Source: Cucumis sativus (taxonomy: Eukaryota > Streptophyta > Magnoliopsida > Cucurbitales > Cucurbitaceae). Taken from it: DNA of 64,000 bases. Below are positions 1 through 18,416 of the stretch, one piece after another. The position numbers and the translations under genes are program-made. The notes beneath the pieces were generated by a model. That model saw nothing but the letters and a program-made list of their open reading frames with translations. It did no database searches and was not told the origin of the DNA. Location of the stretch: NCBI RefSeq assembly GCF_000004075.3, contig NC_026661.2:18938307-19002306 (forward strand), written 5' to 3'. Each line of letters starts with the position of its first letter. The first letter of the stretch is position 1.

Positions 1-836
1 AGATAGTGATAAAACAATGTACAATAAATATTTAAAAGTTAAAATTTAAATGGATAGAACCTCAAAATTAAGAATAAAAAAAGTACTTAATTAATTAAAT
101 TTTACGCAAATTTTACTAATATCCATCAATAACATTTCAATACTTTACAGTTTCAGTGTGGTGTCTGTTGAATCAAAAGCATTTAGAAGGGCTTAAAATT
201 TCAAATTGAGTCAATTGCCATACAATTTTCTGGCACATTTCCCCTGATACATTCAAACAGCATTCCTCACTATGAGTAAGAAGAATCAAGTAACTAAAAA
301 TTAATCCTCTACATAAGAGAACTTAATTCGACCCTTTGAACTACCAACCCAAGCATAGCTCAAATGCTACCGATATAGCTAGACTAAGAAGACTAAGAAG
401 TAGTGAACTCAAAAAAATTTGATAACAACTTGAAACTAGAATGCGCTTTGCCAACTTGGATATGGCGACCAAACCTGCAGGTTTAGTTCAACAATAACAC
501 AACCTTATAATGACTGTCATTATTAACAATTTACACAAAAGATCAAAAGCAATTTCTTCTTCTATTGAAGAATAAAGATGAGCGCAACCAATCCCCCAAG
601 ATTGCTTCTCAAAAAATGTTGGTCGCCGTCTAGAGTTCATTCTATAAGCAAATCTGGTAAAATCTGAGGTCAGAAGCTGGATTTTATACATTGAAGTTTC
701 TGTTCTCATGGAGATTTGCTCCAAGTCCCAGTTCAAGATGCTTCTGATGAAAGCAACGGCCAAAATAGGATGAACTGCAGCACCCCGAGGTATACTGCAA
801 AATGTTGCTCACCGATGAATGTTTCAGAGCATCGAG
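1..836. other. 3' flank of MSH6, no gene seen
   Basis: AT-rich sequence downstream of the MSH6 stop codon. The part next to the gene is presumably its 3' untranslated region. The open frames here are short, lack family motifs and have low-complexity composition. I see no separate gene, tRNA or clear repeat. Confidence 0.5.
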
Positions 837-3800
837 TCAACCTTGCTGCACAAGTATTCTTGCTTGTTGTTGAAGCTGTTTCAAGGAACCGATACCATTC
901 TTCTCAGTTTCATCATTGCATCTCACAGCTGATTCCAGGCTTATCAACTTTTGAATCAAAGTTGTTGTATCATCTACCCAAGTTTGATTGCACAAGTCAA
1001 CTTCAGATTCTTCTCCAGCCATGCCATATGTAACCTCAAATTCCATTGATTTAGCCGCAGCCTCGGTCAAGACACAATTTGGGAGTCCTAAAAAATCACA
1101 ATTAATTTATATTCTTGAACCATTTACCAGTTAGAAGACAACGAAAATCCATAGCGGAAAGGCCAACCATGTAAAACACTTAGATGCTTGACAGATACGA
1201 TGCTTTAAGAGTTTTTCCTGTGCTGCGGTTTTCATCTACCTTGAGTTTTGATTTACTGTTTCTGGTTAACTTTAGATAGCATTTTTTTATGAGCCAGGGT
1301 TCAGGCTAGAACTGAATAGCTTCAGTATTTACATAACTCTAAAATTATGTTTAGCTGATCTATAACTTGAAAATAAGAGATAGAACCAATATTTCGTAGG
1401 TGGGTTTGCAAATTCCAAGCAATAGATCAGCTAAACTTAAGTTACATAAACCTAGGCTTAAATCTACTAACTATGTAGACCCAGTTTTTAAATCAATGAA
1501 AAACAACAGTCAAATATAGGTTAGATAAATTTAATTTCTTGAACTCGTTCTGTGTACCATACTCTGGTAATTTAACACCATCTACCTATAACAAATTTAA
1601 CAACTTGGTCTTAACCTGCGAATCAAACATATCATATAATAACTTGAAATCAAATTCAAGGCATTCGATTAAAAAAAAAAAAAAAAAAAAAAAGAGGTGC
1701 ACCGTACAAATTTCAAGTGGAAACAAACAAAAGATAATAATAATAAAATAAAATAAACAAGCCTTACCAGCTAACCGTGCAACATTCACGCCATAACTTT
1801 TAGGGCATGTGCCAGGAGTTAGACGATAGAGAAATGTAACTTCTTCTAAACCGTTGTTTCCCTCTCCAACTCGACATGCCATATGGTGTAATGAAACCTG
1901 TAGAAGAGCTTCTATTTAACAAGCAGAACCAATATAATCTCGAGAATATTGTTGAGATGTCTTTCCATAGTGAAAAACTCTATACTTATGGTGGTACTAC
2001 TAACTTAAGCTTAATGAAGTTCACCCCTATGATGGAATGCATTAATCACACAACAATTTCATTGCATGAAACTGTGAAAGAATCCCGAATGATTTGAAGA
2101 GGAACAATACCCTAGGATCTTTATGATAAGCCAAGGCCAATCGGTGATAATGAGTTGAGAATACTCCCCTGCACTGCACCTTGCTAACAAAATGTTCAAG
2201 AACTGATTCCCTGTTGATGGCAGAAGAAGAGATGAATATTAAGTAAAGATAACAATCAAGCATAAATAAACGATAAACCAAACACTAGAATGAATCTGAA
2301 AAAATTAACACTTACGCAATTGCCTGTCCATCTGAAGTTGCCGTACCACGTCCAAGTTCATCCAAGATCACCACTGAATTACGGGTAGCTGATGACTGCA
2401 TCAAGCAATTTTAGTCAGATAATAAGAAAGCAGAAATACCTCAAAAAGAATGTATCACAAAAAGGTCCGGCAGTTTTGGTGACATGAGGTAAAAGACCTT
2501 TAAAAAGATAACTGTAAGAAAACTAACAGTTAAGCGAAGGATAAAACTTATATGCAGATTTTTAGAAGATTTAATAACTAGGACATCAAGTCGTCAGGGA
2601 AAAAAATCACTAAAATCCTAGGCAGTTCAAAAGGCCCTCTCATCCTGAGAACTCTCTCAGATATTTAAAAACTTCAGCCAGCTTAGGTCCCTAAGGGGAA
2701 CACAGCTTAAATCGCCTGAAGCTGCAAAGTAACTGAATTGATCTGTAATGCAACAATGTCCTACCAGCATCAGTGCAGTTTCTGATAGTTCTGTCAAAAA
2801 TGTACTTTGGCCAGACATAATCTGATCCCTAGCACCCATCCGTACAAAAATTCGATCAACAGGAGCTAACTCAAAACTTTCTGCAGGAACATCTGCACCT
2901 ATCTGCAGAACCATTGTTTTAGAAAAAAAAATTGAAAAAAACAAGACTTTTGAGATTAAAACTTAAAAATAAGGAAATAAATTACCTGAGCCAGAATAAC
3001 AGACAAGCAAACTTGCCGAAGAAGAGTAGACTTTCCACCCATGTTAGGCCCAGTCAGAAGAATGAAGTTGGCTCCTGAGCCACCAATAGTAATGTCATTG
3101 GGGACAAATGTACCCTCACCCAGTGAATCACTTCTTAGAATGGGATGTCCTAAGTTTTTAGCAGTAAAACGTGGCACTTCATTCTGACACTGTGACTTCG
3201 AGAAAAGTGGTTGGCATGTGTAACCCTCATAATAATCACTTGCAATTGCTAAGCTAATCAAAACATCAAGTTCTGCAAGAAGTTTTCCCAACATCAGCCA
3301 TGAAACGTTATGGAATTGATATGGTAAAGAAATATATCACTCCAGATGAGCATTACAGAATATAATAGTTCAACCTTGAAACATAGCAGTGTATTTTATA
3401 GGGTAAAGCAAAAATGCCCACACACAAATCCAGGATATAAAGACATAAAGGAGAGAGTAAATTGAGGCCTATATTAATTAATAAACTTAATTACTACTGT
3501 ATGATAGATAAGGATAATATTTTACATGTGAGATCATCATAATTATTATAGTTCTCTTAGATATGCAATGCTAGAAAAAACAATATTCTCAATCCAATAA
3601 TAAGAGTATTAACTACCTACCAGCAATTGCAGAGACTAATTGTCTCCATTGGAGATGATGTTCACAGAATTTTCTGATTAACCTTTGCAAAATGCTTTTC
3701 AGTGAGGACTCCTTCTCAGATTCAGCTAGAGAAAGCTCCGCTAACAACTTCTTAATATTAGGAGTCCAGTACCGAAAGAAGCCCTGGGTGCATCAGTGAA

Positions 3801-6800
3801 AAATGTGAAAATGCATTAGACTTACCAAAGTTATTTCACGACAATAGAGGTCAAGTTTAGTTTTGGGTTGTTATCTATTACTAGAACTAAGTCATCTTTT
3901 TTTAAGAGATAAATGATGAGCATTTGATTAAGAAGAACGAATTTATCTGGCAGTTGGCATATGAATATAATCCGATAACTAAATAATAATAATAATAATA
4001 AACTAAAATAAAGGAAAGATAGAGCTTTCAGTTTAAACTAGAAACAGTGCAAATCCAACTACAAAGTGAAAGTGGTTGCCTTTGTGATTCATGAGCCTGT
4101 TGTAATGACACTGACACTCAGGTTAAACAACCAAATCCAATTGTTTATAAATTTGTGTTGCAGAAAGAAGAATAATGTCTAATTTACATGTAAGAGCATA
4201 TTTACTTTAGGAAAGATAGGTTTTTCATCAAAGGAATATGCACAATCACAACATGGTCCCAACGACAGGATACATTACTCTCCCAACTACAATTCTAAAA
4301 TATTACTAATAAACTATTGGAGAACTACTAGTGCATCAGTTCTCACGGTATTTGACTCAAGTAAGTCCACAAACAAAACTTAAAGAAGTTGCACCTACCT
4401 TTTTAGATGATCGCAACTCATAAGTCTGAGGAATGTTACCCTGCAAACTTTCAGGCACTTCCAACAAATGTGTCTCTTTTCCAACTGTCACATAAGTGAT
4501 CTACAAAAAAACAGAATTTAGAAGTTTTCGAAACGTGAAACTTTCGAGTATTATGTACGTACCACAGGGATAAAAATGATTCAAGAAAGTTACTCACAGA
4601 TGTGTCCCCAAGTAATTTCCGCTGTTCCTTTAGATGCTTTGTCAAGCTAGATTGTATCTCCCTAATTTTCTCACAGGCAGAGTCATACTCCACGTCTACA
4701 CCTTCGCGAGGTATTACACGTCCTGAACTATTGGCTTCAACCCAATCAAAAGCATCCTTGAAATGACTTAGAACTGAATGAAGATCTGGAAGACCTTCAC
4801 CTGAATTAAACAAAACATCATATTCCAACAAGTCTGTTGAAGTAATCCTTAAGTCCTCAATAGATCACAAATCAAAATACCTGGCGTTAATAGGCAATCG
4901 AGTCTTCTTGATTTAACATTTGGCAAAATGACACGGAGCGACGAACAAGCTTGGAGCATGAGCTCACAACCCCGCAAAGCAGATATGAACTCTTGTAGTT
5001 GTTTTTTGGCTGCATCCTCATATAGAACCACATTGATAGCATTCCTCCCATTTGCCTCACTGTTAAAAAGACAATCATTGAATAAAAGTTATTCTAACAA
5101 CCATTGCATCTCTAAACTATTATTACTAACAGTTCTTTGACCTCACCTATTAGAAAAAATGCGAGCAAGTAGACGCTCCATATCAGGAAGTTTGGATAAT
5201 GCTTTTCGAAACTCAAGAGAAAAAGATAAGTTATCTCCCTATAATGAAAATACAGAAAATTAGAGAAGGAAAGCTCCTTAAGAGTCAAATATAAGAACAG
5301 ATACGCTTTTACACTTCAGAAAAATAAAACTGAAGCAAATCTACAAGAAATGCTACATTGTAATTATTAAACCTACCCGTAGGCTCGCCACAGCACCTTG
5401 CCTAGCTTCAATTGATTCAACGTGATATAAAGGCCTTGCAAGCCATGTCTTAAGTAATCTTTTCCCAAATGCAGTTACACAGTGGTTCAACTGTGAATAG
5501 AGCGTCCTAAAACAAGATTGAAATTTGGGAAAATTTCTCAAAATAAGCATACAGCAATAATAGAGAATAGTAAAAAATGTGGTCAAAGAAGGCTACCCAG
5601 AAGAATCCCCGTTTCTGCTGTTCTCAAAGATCTCTAGATTTTCTAAGGCAGCTGCATCAAGAACCATATAGGGTTTTGAAATAACATCACTGAAGCCAGA
5701 ACAAGGAAGTAATTCAAACTTTGCAAATCTAAGCAATGTCTCATCCAGAAAAGCTTGCTTCAGATAGAATAGAATGCCTCCAAGAGCTGAAAGTGCCCAA
5801 GACCCATTTTCGTCTGCAGTAACCAGTTCGGATAAAACATCTGGCATGTAGCTCAACCCATCGTTTTCTCTGGCAGCATTGTCATTGAGTAAACTTGCTT
5901 CACTTGAAGATCCAGAAACCGATCTATTAGCAATGCCCTTAAACAACCTCTTAACTTCTTGAACAGTTTTCTCAGCATCCCAGAATTCCAATAATGGAAC
6001 TAACTCATTCACTAAAGGATTTCTCGTATGAGTGAGCAGCACCCTCTCAGTTTCAGGACTTAGCAGTTTAGCTGGTTTAATAATTTCAACTGGTCTAAGC
6101 TCGGACAAAAGACAGCACAAGGCACTGCACTCCGAGTCATCTCCAAACTATTGAAAAGCAGAAAATTAGTAAAAATATAATTCGATAGATGTATTGTAGC
6201 ACATTGCTTACCATATATCATCACTTGATTAAAATGCTAGTCATACCATGGACACCTAAGCATGAAACATTTAATAAAATAGTATAAACCCATATTATGC
6301 ACATTCAATCACCCAAACAAAATTGGCAACTCGTTCAATTAATCAAGTCCCACAATGATCTCAGAAGTCAAGACATGGCTCTGTGAGAAGCAAGAAATAT
6401 AATGGAAATATTAATAGGATACTAAAAAGGGTATAGTGGTAATTAGTTAGGAAGGACTTGGTTATAAATACGGGGGAGTTGAGGATCTTAGAGGGGGTGA
6501 TTATATTGGTGGGGATAGTCAATTGAAGAACTTTAAGAGAGAGATAGCACTCTCAAAAAGAAAAGCTTTTCTTATTCTGTAATTCATCCTTGACATTGCA
6601 ACCAGGTTTGGTAGTTTTCTAATAGGTTCCCTTTTATTCATTAAGAGAAAATGCCTAAATATATTTTGGCTAAGTAGGCAGATAAATCTTATCTTCCATA
6701 GCATGAACTCAAACAAGGGTGATTCAACATTTTACCTGCCCAAGGATAACCCTACTGGTAGCCACATCAACCACACAAACCCCTAAAATCCGTTCTTGTT

Positions 6801-9439
6801 GATTTTCCAACCCATAAAAATTTTCGGTTACTGCCATCAGATATGAAGCATCAGGATTCAAAGATAGCATCTCACCCTCGGTTAGTGTTCCTTTTGTGAC
6901 TACGGCACATATTTCGCGTTTCACTACCTGCAGACAAGAAAACAATTAGTATTATTACAGCCTTATGATCTCAGCTCAAGAAGTTCATTCCTAGCATCCA
7001 ACTTCAAAGAGGTGGGAGAGTGCATGATTTTTAATCTTTATGAATAGAAAATAATTACACAAATTGCATAGATGAGGCAACTTATGATATGTATACATGC
7101 CTTGTCCTTAGAACCTTTCTCCTTACGCCGTCTCTCTAATTGTTCAGGAGTTTCTGTCTGCTCTATGACAAGAACTCGATAACCCTGCTCTGCCAAGGCA
7201 GGCTAAGTTAAATGTCACCTTGAGAACATGAAACTTATAAAAGATTTATCAACCCAATAATAAGCTGGAAAAATAGATCCGAAATAAAAGGAAGAAGGAT
7301 GAAAGCTAACCTTCCTTGCCAACTTCTCCACATTGAGTGAAAAGTTTCTCTCGGGGAAGCCACAATGAGGTTGATCTCCCTTTTTCAAAATAAAAATAAA
7401 GAAAAAAAGATAATTAATAACAGAAATGCCTCAACAAAATACAACGTATGCATCAAGCATGTACACTGATACATTCAGTAAATATCCAGTGTCTTACCTT
7501 CATATATTGCAAATCAAGTTCTTTAGCTCCTATGTGTGCATCCATTTCAAAAAGTTCATAAAATTTACCCATCTGCTTGAGAGAAAAAATGAGAAGAGCA
7601 TTACTAGCCAACAGTAAGCATGAGCCACTAGTTAACCAAGGAAGCATAGAGGCAAACCTTGAAAAACAGAACTTTATCCATGTGTTTTGACTTAAACTCC
7701 CACCATTGTCTCTGTACACAGAATATCAATAAGGAAAGTAACTCACAAAACTTCATAACTACCAAGAAAATCAAGAAACTTCAAGAAAAAAAAGTTCAAC
7801 ACTAAAGACCTGGCCATCTGATAAATTCTTCACAAAATATGGAGGCAAATGCAAAGTTTTTGGGTCATAATCGGGATCTCCTGGACATCTTTTATTTGCA
7901 TCCTTCCTATCTCTGCTTAAAGATCCAGGAATTTCGTGATATAGTGAGTGTCATAGGCCAAAATGGTAAGTAGATGTGAAATGTAACTAGAAGCTGTCTT
8001 ATGATTAGCGAGAATCAATATTACCTTTCTCTTAATTCTTAATACCATATAAGATATGCAGAATATAATGGGGAAAATGATGCGGAAGTAAGAAACAAAA
8101 ACATATAGACAGCTTACTCTTTCAGAAACCTGAACTTTTCGGCTTCTCGTGAGTTGAACCTTTCTAAGGCATCACTTGCAATTTCATTTATTCCCTTTAA
8201 TACACTTGTACCTAGGAAAAGGAGGGGGGGAAAAGGTCTACGTTAAGCAAAAAAGTAGAAGACTTTAACTAACTACATAACAAAACACAGGGAAGATGGA
8301 TAGTTTCAAGTTTCAATATTCATAAGAAATTCAGAGTTTAAGAAGGTACATAATTTCAACAGACTAAAAAAGGCTACTGCACAAATCCAAATTCTCTTTT
8401 CGATTACTTCAGTCTGACAGTAAGAGCAATAACAATAATATATTTGAATTAACAGCTACCAAATGAAACTCAATTCAGGAAATAAATTGAAACGCCTATC
8501 TAATAGTTTAAAGGACTTCTTAAGAATTATACACAGCATTGTATATTGCAACGATGATAAATGACTTAAAACATTTTATGTTCATCACTCACTCTCTGAT
8601 TTAATCTTAGTCTCCATTGAAGAAAGTTGTAACCCTCCAGAAGTCACACTTCCACCGCTACTCTTGATCTTCTTTGGAGCAACTTCAACTTTCTTTCCAT
8701 TACTCATCTTACGCTTTTTAGACTCCACCTGCCCACCCTGCTTCCTTCTTGACTTTCCCACTCCATCCTCCTCGCTCCCATCTTCGTCTTCATTTTCCTC
8801 CACCAGATCCACATCCTCCTCCTCACTCACCTCGTTCTCCACATTCTTCCCCCAATCTTCATCTCTAGAGTCATCGCTGCCATCCCCGTCACTTAAATCA
8901 TTTAAATCATCCATATCTTCCAGCACTGCAGCACTCACCGGCGGTGAAGAACCTCGTCGCAATCGCTTAAACTTCTTCGCACTTTCCTCAACCCACTCAA
9001 TCTTTTCGTTCCCCAACACCAACAACTCCTCCTCCGCATCGTCATACTGCACCAAATGCTTTCCAGCCTTCTCATCAAACATTTTCACACGACCCTCGTA
9101 CCAGGTCTTATCCAACGGCCAATAAACCTTTATCTTCTTCCCAATAACCCCATCACCGTGCGATTTCTCCTCCGCATCAGGTAAAGAAGAAGAACCGGGA
9201 GAAGAAGAAGAAAAAGGCGGAGCACCGCCGCCGATAACCAACAGGGGTTTCTTGCGCTTGGACTGTACTGACGGAGGAGAATTAATGTTAGGGCTAGGGC
9301 TTGGAGTCGGGGAGGAAATGGAATGAGTTCTAGCAGCGGAGTTGTCTCCGGTGGGTTTTTTGGTAAAGAAGGAAGTGATTTGACGTTGTTGGTTAACTAA
9401 TGGCGATCGGCCATTGCTGGATCGACGAGATGATGACAT
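837..9439 (-). CDS. MSH6: DNA mismatch repair protein MSH6 (MutS homolog 6)
   Basis: Mismatch-recognition subunit that pairs with MSH2 (MutS-alpha) in the nucleus. Coding exons in gene order: 9439-8593, 8211-8118, 7912-7810, 7711-7658, 7572-7498, 7379-7311, 7184-7101, 6927-6736, 6147-5597, 5506-5377, 5238-5147, 5059-4881, 4800-4598, 4500-4399, 3783-3621, 3272-2986, 2902-2765, 2395-2316, 2210-2111, 1897-1768, 1087-837. They sum to 1307 aa, close to the roughly 1320 aa of plant MSH6. Visible features: an N-terminal PCNA-binding box QRQITSFF (residues 18-25), a Tudor domain (about 98-152), an acidic linker, the mismatch-wedge motif FYE (370-372), Walker A GPNMGGKS (about 1054-1061) and Walker B VVILDE (about 1129-1134). 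The start is the first ATG after E2F-like promoter motifs and gives the PCNA box at the proper place. One intron (7100-6928) uses a GC donor. Identification is secure. Confidence 0.97.
6413..6665. mobile_element. Possible LTR-derived fragment in MSH6 intron 8
   Basis: This part of the intron has the character of a plant retrotransposon long terminal repeat. It has a TATA-like ttataaatac stretch, then a purine-rich leader with gagagag runs, a polyadenylation-like region and a ggttt-rich tail. No internal coding region, second LTR or clear target-site duplication is visible, so it would be a broken or solo remnant. The family is uncertain (copia-like at a guess). The evidence is compositional only. 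Confidence 0.3.
7095..7101 (-). promoter_or_regulatory. GC-type 5' splice site, MSH6 intron 7
   Basis: On the minus strand the exon ends AAG and the intron begins GCATGT. Only this junction keeps the frame GSKDK-VVKRE, the conserved MSH6 sequence. The nearby GT, four bases further in, would shift the frame. The acceptor at 6928 is a normal TGCAG. Confidence 0.8.
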
Positions 9440-9518
9440 TTTGTTCTTCGAATAATCTGGTGGCGACGAAGAGTGGAAGAGAAAGGAGTGATTTTGGGAT
9501 TTAGAGTGAGAAATGGAG

Positions 9519-9568
9519 TGGCGGGAAAATGGCTGAGAAACGACTACGGCGGTGCTATTTGGCGGGAA
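9519..9568. promoter_or_regulatory. E2F-like motifs upstream of MSH6
   Basis: Two E2F-type elements: TGGCGGGAAAA at 9519-9529 and TTTGGCGGGAA at 9558-9568, 80 to 130 bp upstream of the start codon. They match the TTTSSCGS/TTTCCCGC class bound by E2F-DP in plants. S-phase control is inferred. Confidence 0.65.
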
Positions 9569-10194
9569 CCCTCGGAAGCCGATAATGCCGGTACGGACTA
9601 CGGAGGTTCCCTTAAATAACGTCCGTTTATAATATAATGAAATATATAGGTTCAAATGTCATTGTGTTACTTAAACTTTGTATTTTATCTTTTTCTTTTT
9701 CATTCATTATTATGTGTTTATTGATCCACGTAGTACCTCGAGTTTGGGATTTTTTGTATTAATTGTTTTCCTTTCTTTCTATTTCTTCCAATTATTTCTC
9801 CTTTTTTTGAAATTTTGTACTTTGTTTTATTTTGTTAGTTTCTTTTATTTGTCATCAAGGTTAACACTAATGTGTCATTTCTATTTTTTTTTTCTTTTAC
9901 CGAATGTCGTTCTTCTCGGTTTGTTTTAAATTTTCAATTTTTAAAAGAAAATTGACGGTGGAGAGTTGAAGAGAGGATGCGAGAGATCTAAGTTTTGAAG
10001 GAAAAAAAGAAAAAATTTAGTTTTTTTATTTAGGTTATTTGATTAAAGTGTGTTAATTATAATTTTGTGTTGGATAGAGAATTTATTTGTCGACTAAATT
10101 AATATAATAAATGCATAGCTTAATCATCCAAATAGAAGTCATACCTTCGTTACGTTTAAAAGTTAACGGAATCCTAATAACAACGACCAAAGTA

Positions 10195-10285
10195 AGTTGT
10201 TTTCAAAAGTTCAAAAACCAAGAAGACATTTTTTAAAAAGTTTAAGAACAAAATGCAAAATTTAAAGACCAAATGAGAATTTTAA
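10195..10285 (-). repeat. Imperfect ~30-bp tandem repeat, three units
   Basis: Successive units share a pattern of aaaagttcaaaaacca, then a short spacer and an A-rich end, repeated about every 30 bases with many changes. A similar unit in the opposite orientation occurs near 58590. This kind of unit is common in plant repeats, but the family cannot be settled from this window. Confidence 0.4.
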
Positions 10286-10294
10286 CCAAATATA

Positions 10295-10490
10295 TATAAA
10301 GGGGAAAAATATATACTACTATGATAATATATACTACCTCATTTGTCATATCATTAAATGATATATTAATTTATTAAATATGTATTGTGTGGACTCCACT
10401 CAATTATTAATACATGCAACCAACAACAAATGAAAGTAGTATAACAATTTCAATGCTACTCTAGTGCTACAAATTTTCTCTATAATAGGT
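10295..10490. mobile_element. Foldback/MITE-like element
   Basis: Two arms about 45-60 bases long are inverted repeats of each other: tatactacctcatttgt near 10330-10346 pairs with acaaatgaaagtagtata at 10426-10443. The pairing continues outward with mismatches to tataaaggggaaaaat on the left and its partner near 10475-10490. There is no coding capacity. Target-site duplications are not clear, so the superfamily is unassigned. Confidence 0.5.
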
Positions 10491-10890
10491 CAAATAAAGT
10501 TTGGACGTTAAACTCAAAAACACATCTCAATTCAAATCAGTCCGGTCTAAGTTGGGTTATAGACTCATTTAGGTTAGGTTTAGTTCAAACAAACACAAAA
10601 TTCATGAGTTGCTTAGGTATATGGATTTACTTAAAATACATATATATATTCATAACAGTTAGCAAGGCATGAGAACATCATGTTAAATAAATGGTAAGAC
10701 CCATCACATAAAAAACTAGAATACAATTCTACAAATCCACGGCTACAAGTATAGATACAACACAAAACCCTGGATGACTTTTGTGCGTTTTACTCTATAT
10801 TCCAACTGATTGTGGGTCTCAAAACCCCATCATATCCTAACACAATTTAAACTACCTCTCAGTCAATAACTCAAGAATTCAAATAACAGA

Positions 10891-16693
<5,803 letters not shown>

Positions 16694-16772
16694 TTCGAAG
16701 AAGAAGACGGAGAGAAGGAGAGGCAGAGAGAGGGAAATGGAGATTCTAAGGATGCGAGTGAGAGCTTAAGGA

Positions 16773-16814
16773 TTTGGCGGCAAAAGATAAAGGGGATGTT
16801 TTTTGGCGGGAAAA
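16773..16814. promoter_or_regulatory. E2F-like motifs upstream of MCM7
   Basis: A strong element, TTTTGGCGGGAAAA, spans 16801-16814. A weaker TTTGGCGGCAAAA spans 16773-16785. Both lie within about 120 bp of the MCM7 start codon. MCM genes are established E2F targets in plants, so cell-cycle regulation is likely. Confidence 0.75.
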
Positions 16815-16879
16815 TGAAGAGCTTGTAAAAGTAATTAAATAAATGCTTTAATAACAATAATAGCAGAATTAAAAAAAGT

Positions 16880-16950
16880 GTGGCTGCTGGGATTCGAGCC
16901 CAGGTCTCCACGGCCACAACGTGGAATTCTTACCACTAAACTACAGCCAC
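16880..16950 (-). tRNA. tRNA-His: tRNA-His (anticodon GTG)
   Basis: On the minus strand the 71-nt sequence folds as a cloverleaf: acceptor GTGGCTG/CAGCCAC, anticodon loop TTGTGGC with anticodon GTG, and a T arm with the internal B box GGGCTCGAATCCC. No intron. A run of seven T residues (plus-strand A's at 16873-16879) directly follows as a Pol III terminator. A CAACAA motif just upstream resembles the plant tRNA start context. The extra 5' G of tRNA-His is added after transcription. Confidence 0.96.
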
Positions 16951-18416
16951 TTAATTGTTGATTAAGCTTCGCTTTATAATTATTTTATATTCAACTCTTT
17001 AAAATTAGAAAATGAGAATTGATTATCCCCGATAAAGTTGAGTATTGAATCTCTAACCTCCATTAACATCGGATCGATCTCATTTTACCAAGCTCACTTT
17101 AGATTAGACCATTCAAATACGCACCTAATAGTCATTTTATACTTTAGTCACCAACTATGCTTAATTGTGGGTATATATAGTTTAAGTTAAAAGTACTCTT
17201 TCAGTTTCTTACACCTCTAATTTCATACCATCTACTTTTGACGTGTCCAAAGGTGTGTTTTATTTATCTTTTTTAATGTTTTGATTATGAAAGTTAGTTT
17301 TTTTTTTTCCAATTAAGTGTTTAACAACTGCTCAAAATGGTTTTTTTAAATCCTTATAAATTTGTTTTAAATTGCTTTTGTCACAATAATTTAAATAAAG
17401 TTGAATTTTCTTGAAAATTGCTTTTTCTCTAATCAATTTAAACAAGCTTGGGAAGAATTTGTAATAATAATTTTATAGTACACTATATAATACAAATTAT
17501 AAATCTAGTTAATCCAACTTAATTTGTAATCACTTATTGAAAAACAATGATAATGGTTTTTTAAAAACCCAGCGTCCATAATATATTTTCAAACTAAAAA
17601 TAACAGTTGTTGAAGAAAACTTCAATCGCTACAATTTAAATGTCTTTTTATTGTATATGAAGCTTCAAACTAACAAAAACTAATTTTAAAAAACCATTGA
17701 AACAAAAAATATTAAACTATATTTGAAATTGCATGAACTAAAATGGAATGATACCATTTTAAGAGTAAAAATGTCAAACGTGGGGAAATGACTTTTGAAT
17801 ATAAATCAAACGGTAACTAAAAAAATGGGTTGTTTGCCATTAACAAAGATAAACAAAAATGACAAACATGGGATCTTCAATTTGTGCTCCTTCCACTTCA
17901 CAAGATCCAGATTGCATTCCTTCATATTCACTGTGTTTAAATTATGTTCTTTTGGGTTCACCATACGGTATTCTTTTCGATCCAAATCTAAAGTTTGTGA
18001 GAGGTATGATTTCTATTCCACGACGTGGTACTGAAAAGCAACAATGGACGACTAATTTCTTCATTCTTCTTGATTTGATTGTTAATCAACTCCTAGTTTG
18101 GCATCCATATTTTTCCATTTTCCTGCAGATTCATTCTTCCCCAATTCAATATCTATACTCCAATTTCGGAAAATTCATCCGTTTATCAAAATGAATCCAA
18201 GTTCTTCTCAAATTTTCATGGTGGTTGCTCTACCTTACACGCCAAATTCATCTTCTCCACTCGATCTCTGCTTTGATGCCGTATTGGCACTCCAATCATC
18301 GTCACCTTCAAGCCTAACTCCTCAATTAAAATACCGACCCAAATAGAGAACCCACAACTCATTTGGAAATTACCTCTTTCCTAGGACAGATCAACACATC
18401 AGGCTCGCGAAATAGG
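16951..18416. other. Spacer and probable leader region of the bZIP gene
   Basis: AT-rich sequence. The last ~600 bases hold several upstream ATG codons with open frames: 17795-18034, 17859-18194 and 18191-18346. The 111-codon frame at 17859 ends in an ATGA overlap with the start of the 51-codon frame at 18191. None resembles the conserved sucrose-control uORF peptide of some S1 bZIP genes. No family match is seen for the encoded peptides. Confidence 0.4.

Larger units (their letters stand above)
9569..10890. other. Spacer between MSH6 and MCM7
   Basis: AT-rich intergenic sequence. It contains an imperfect three-copy ~30-bp repeat at about 10195-10285 and a foldback element at about 10295-10490, both listed separately. 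The rest up to the MCM7 stop is probably MCM7 3' untranslated region. No gene is seen. Confidence 0.5.

Noticed and set aside
8664-9125. 153-codon plus-strand frame, Ser/Phe-rich
   Set aside because: Antisense to MSH6 exon 1, where acidic and Ser-rich codons give a chance open complement. No motif.
17859-18194. 111-codon frame as an independent protein gene
   Set aside because: No recognisable domain, no promoter evidence, and it lies directly before the bZIP gene; treated as a candidate uORF only.
18363-18416. N-terminal extension of the bZIP protein
   Set aside because: The extension begins at TTG and there is no ATG between an upstream in-frame stop and 18417, so translation most likely starts at 18417.
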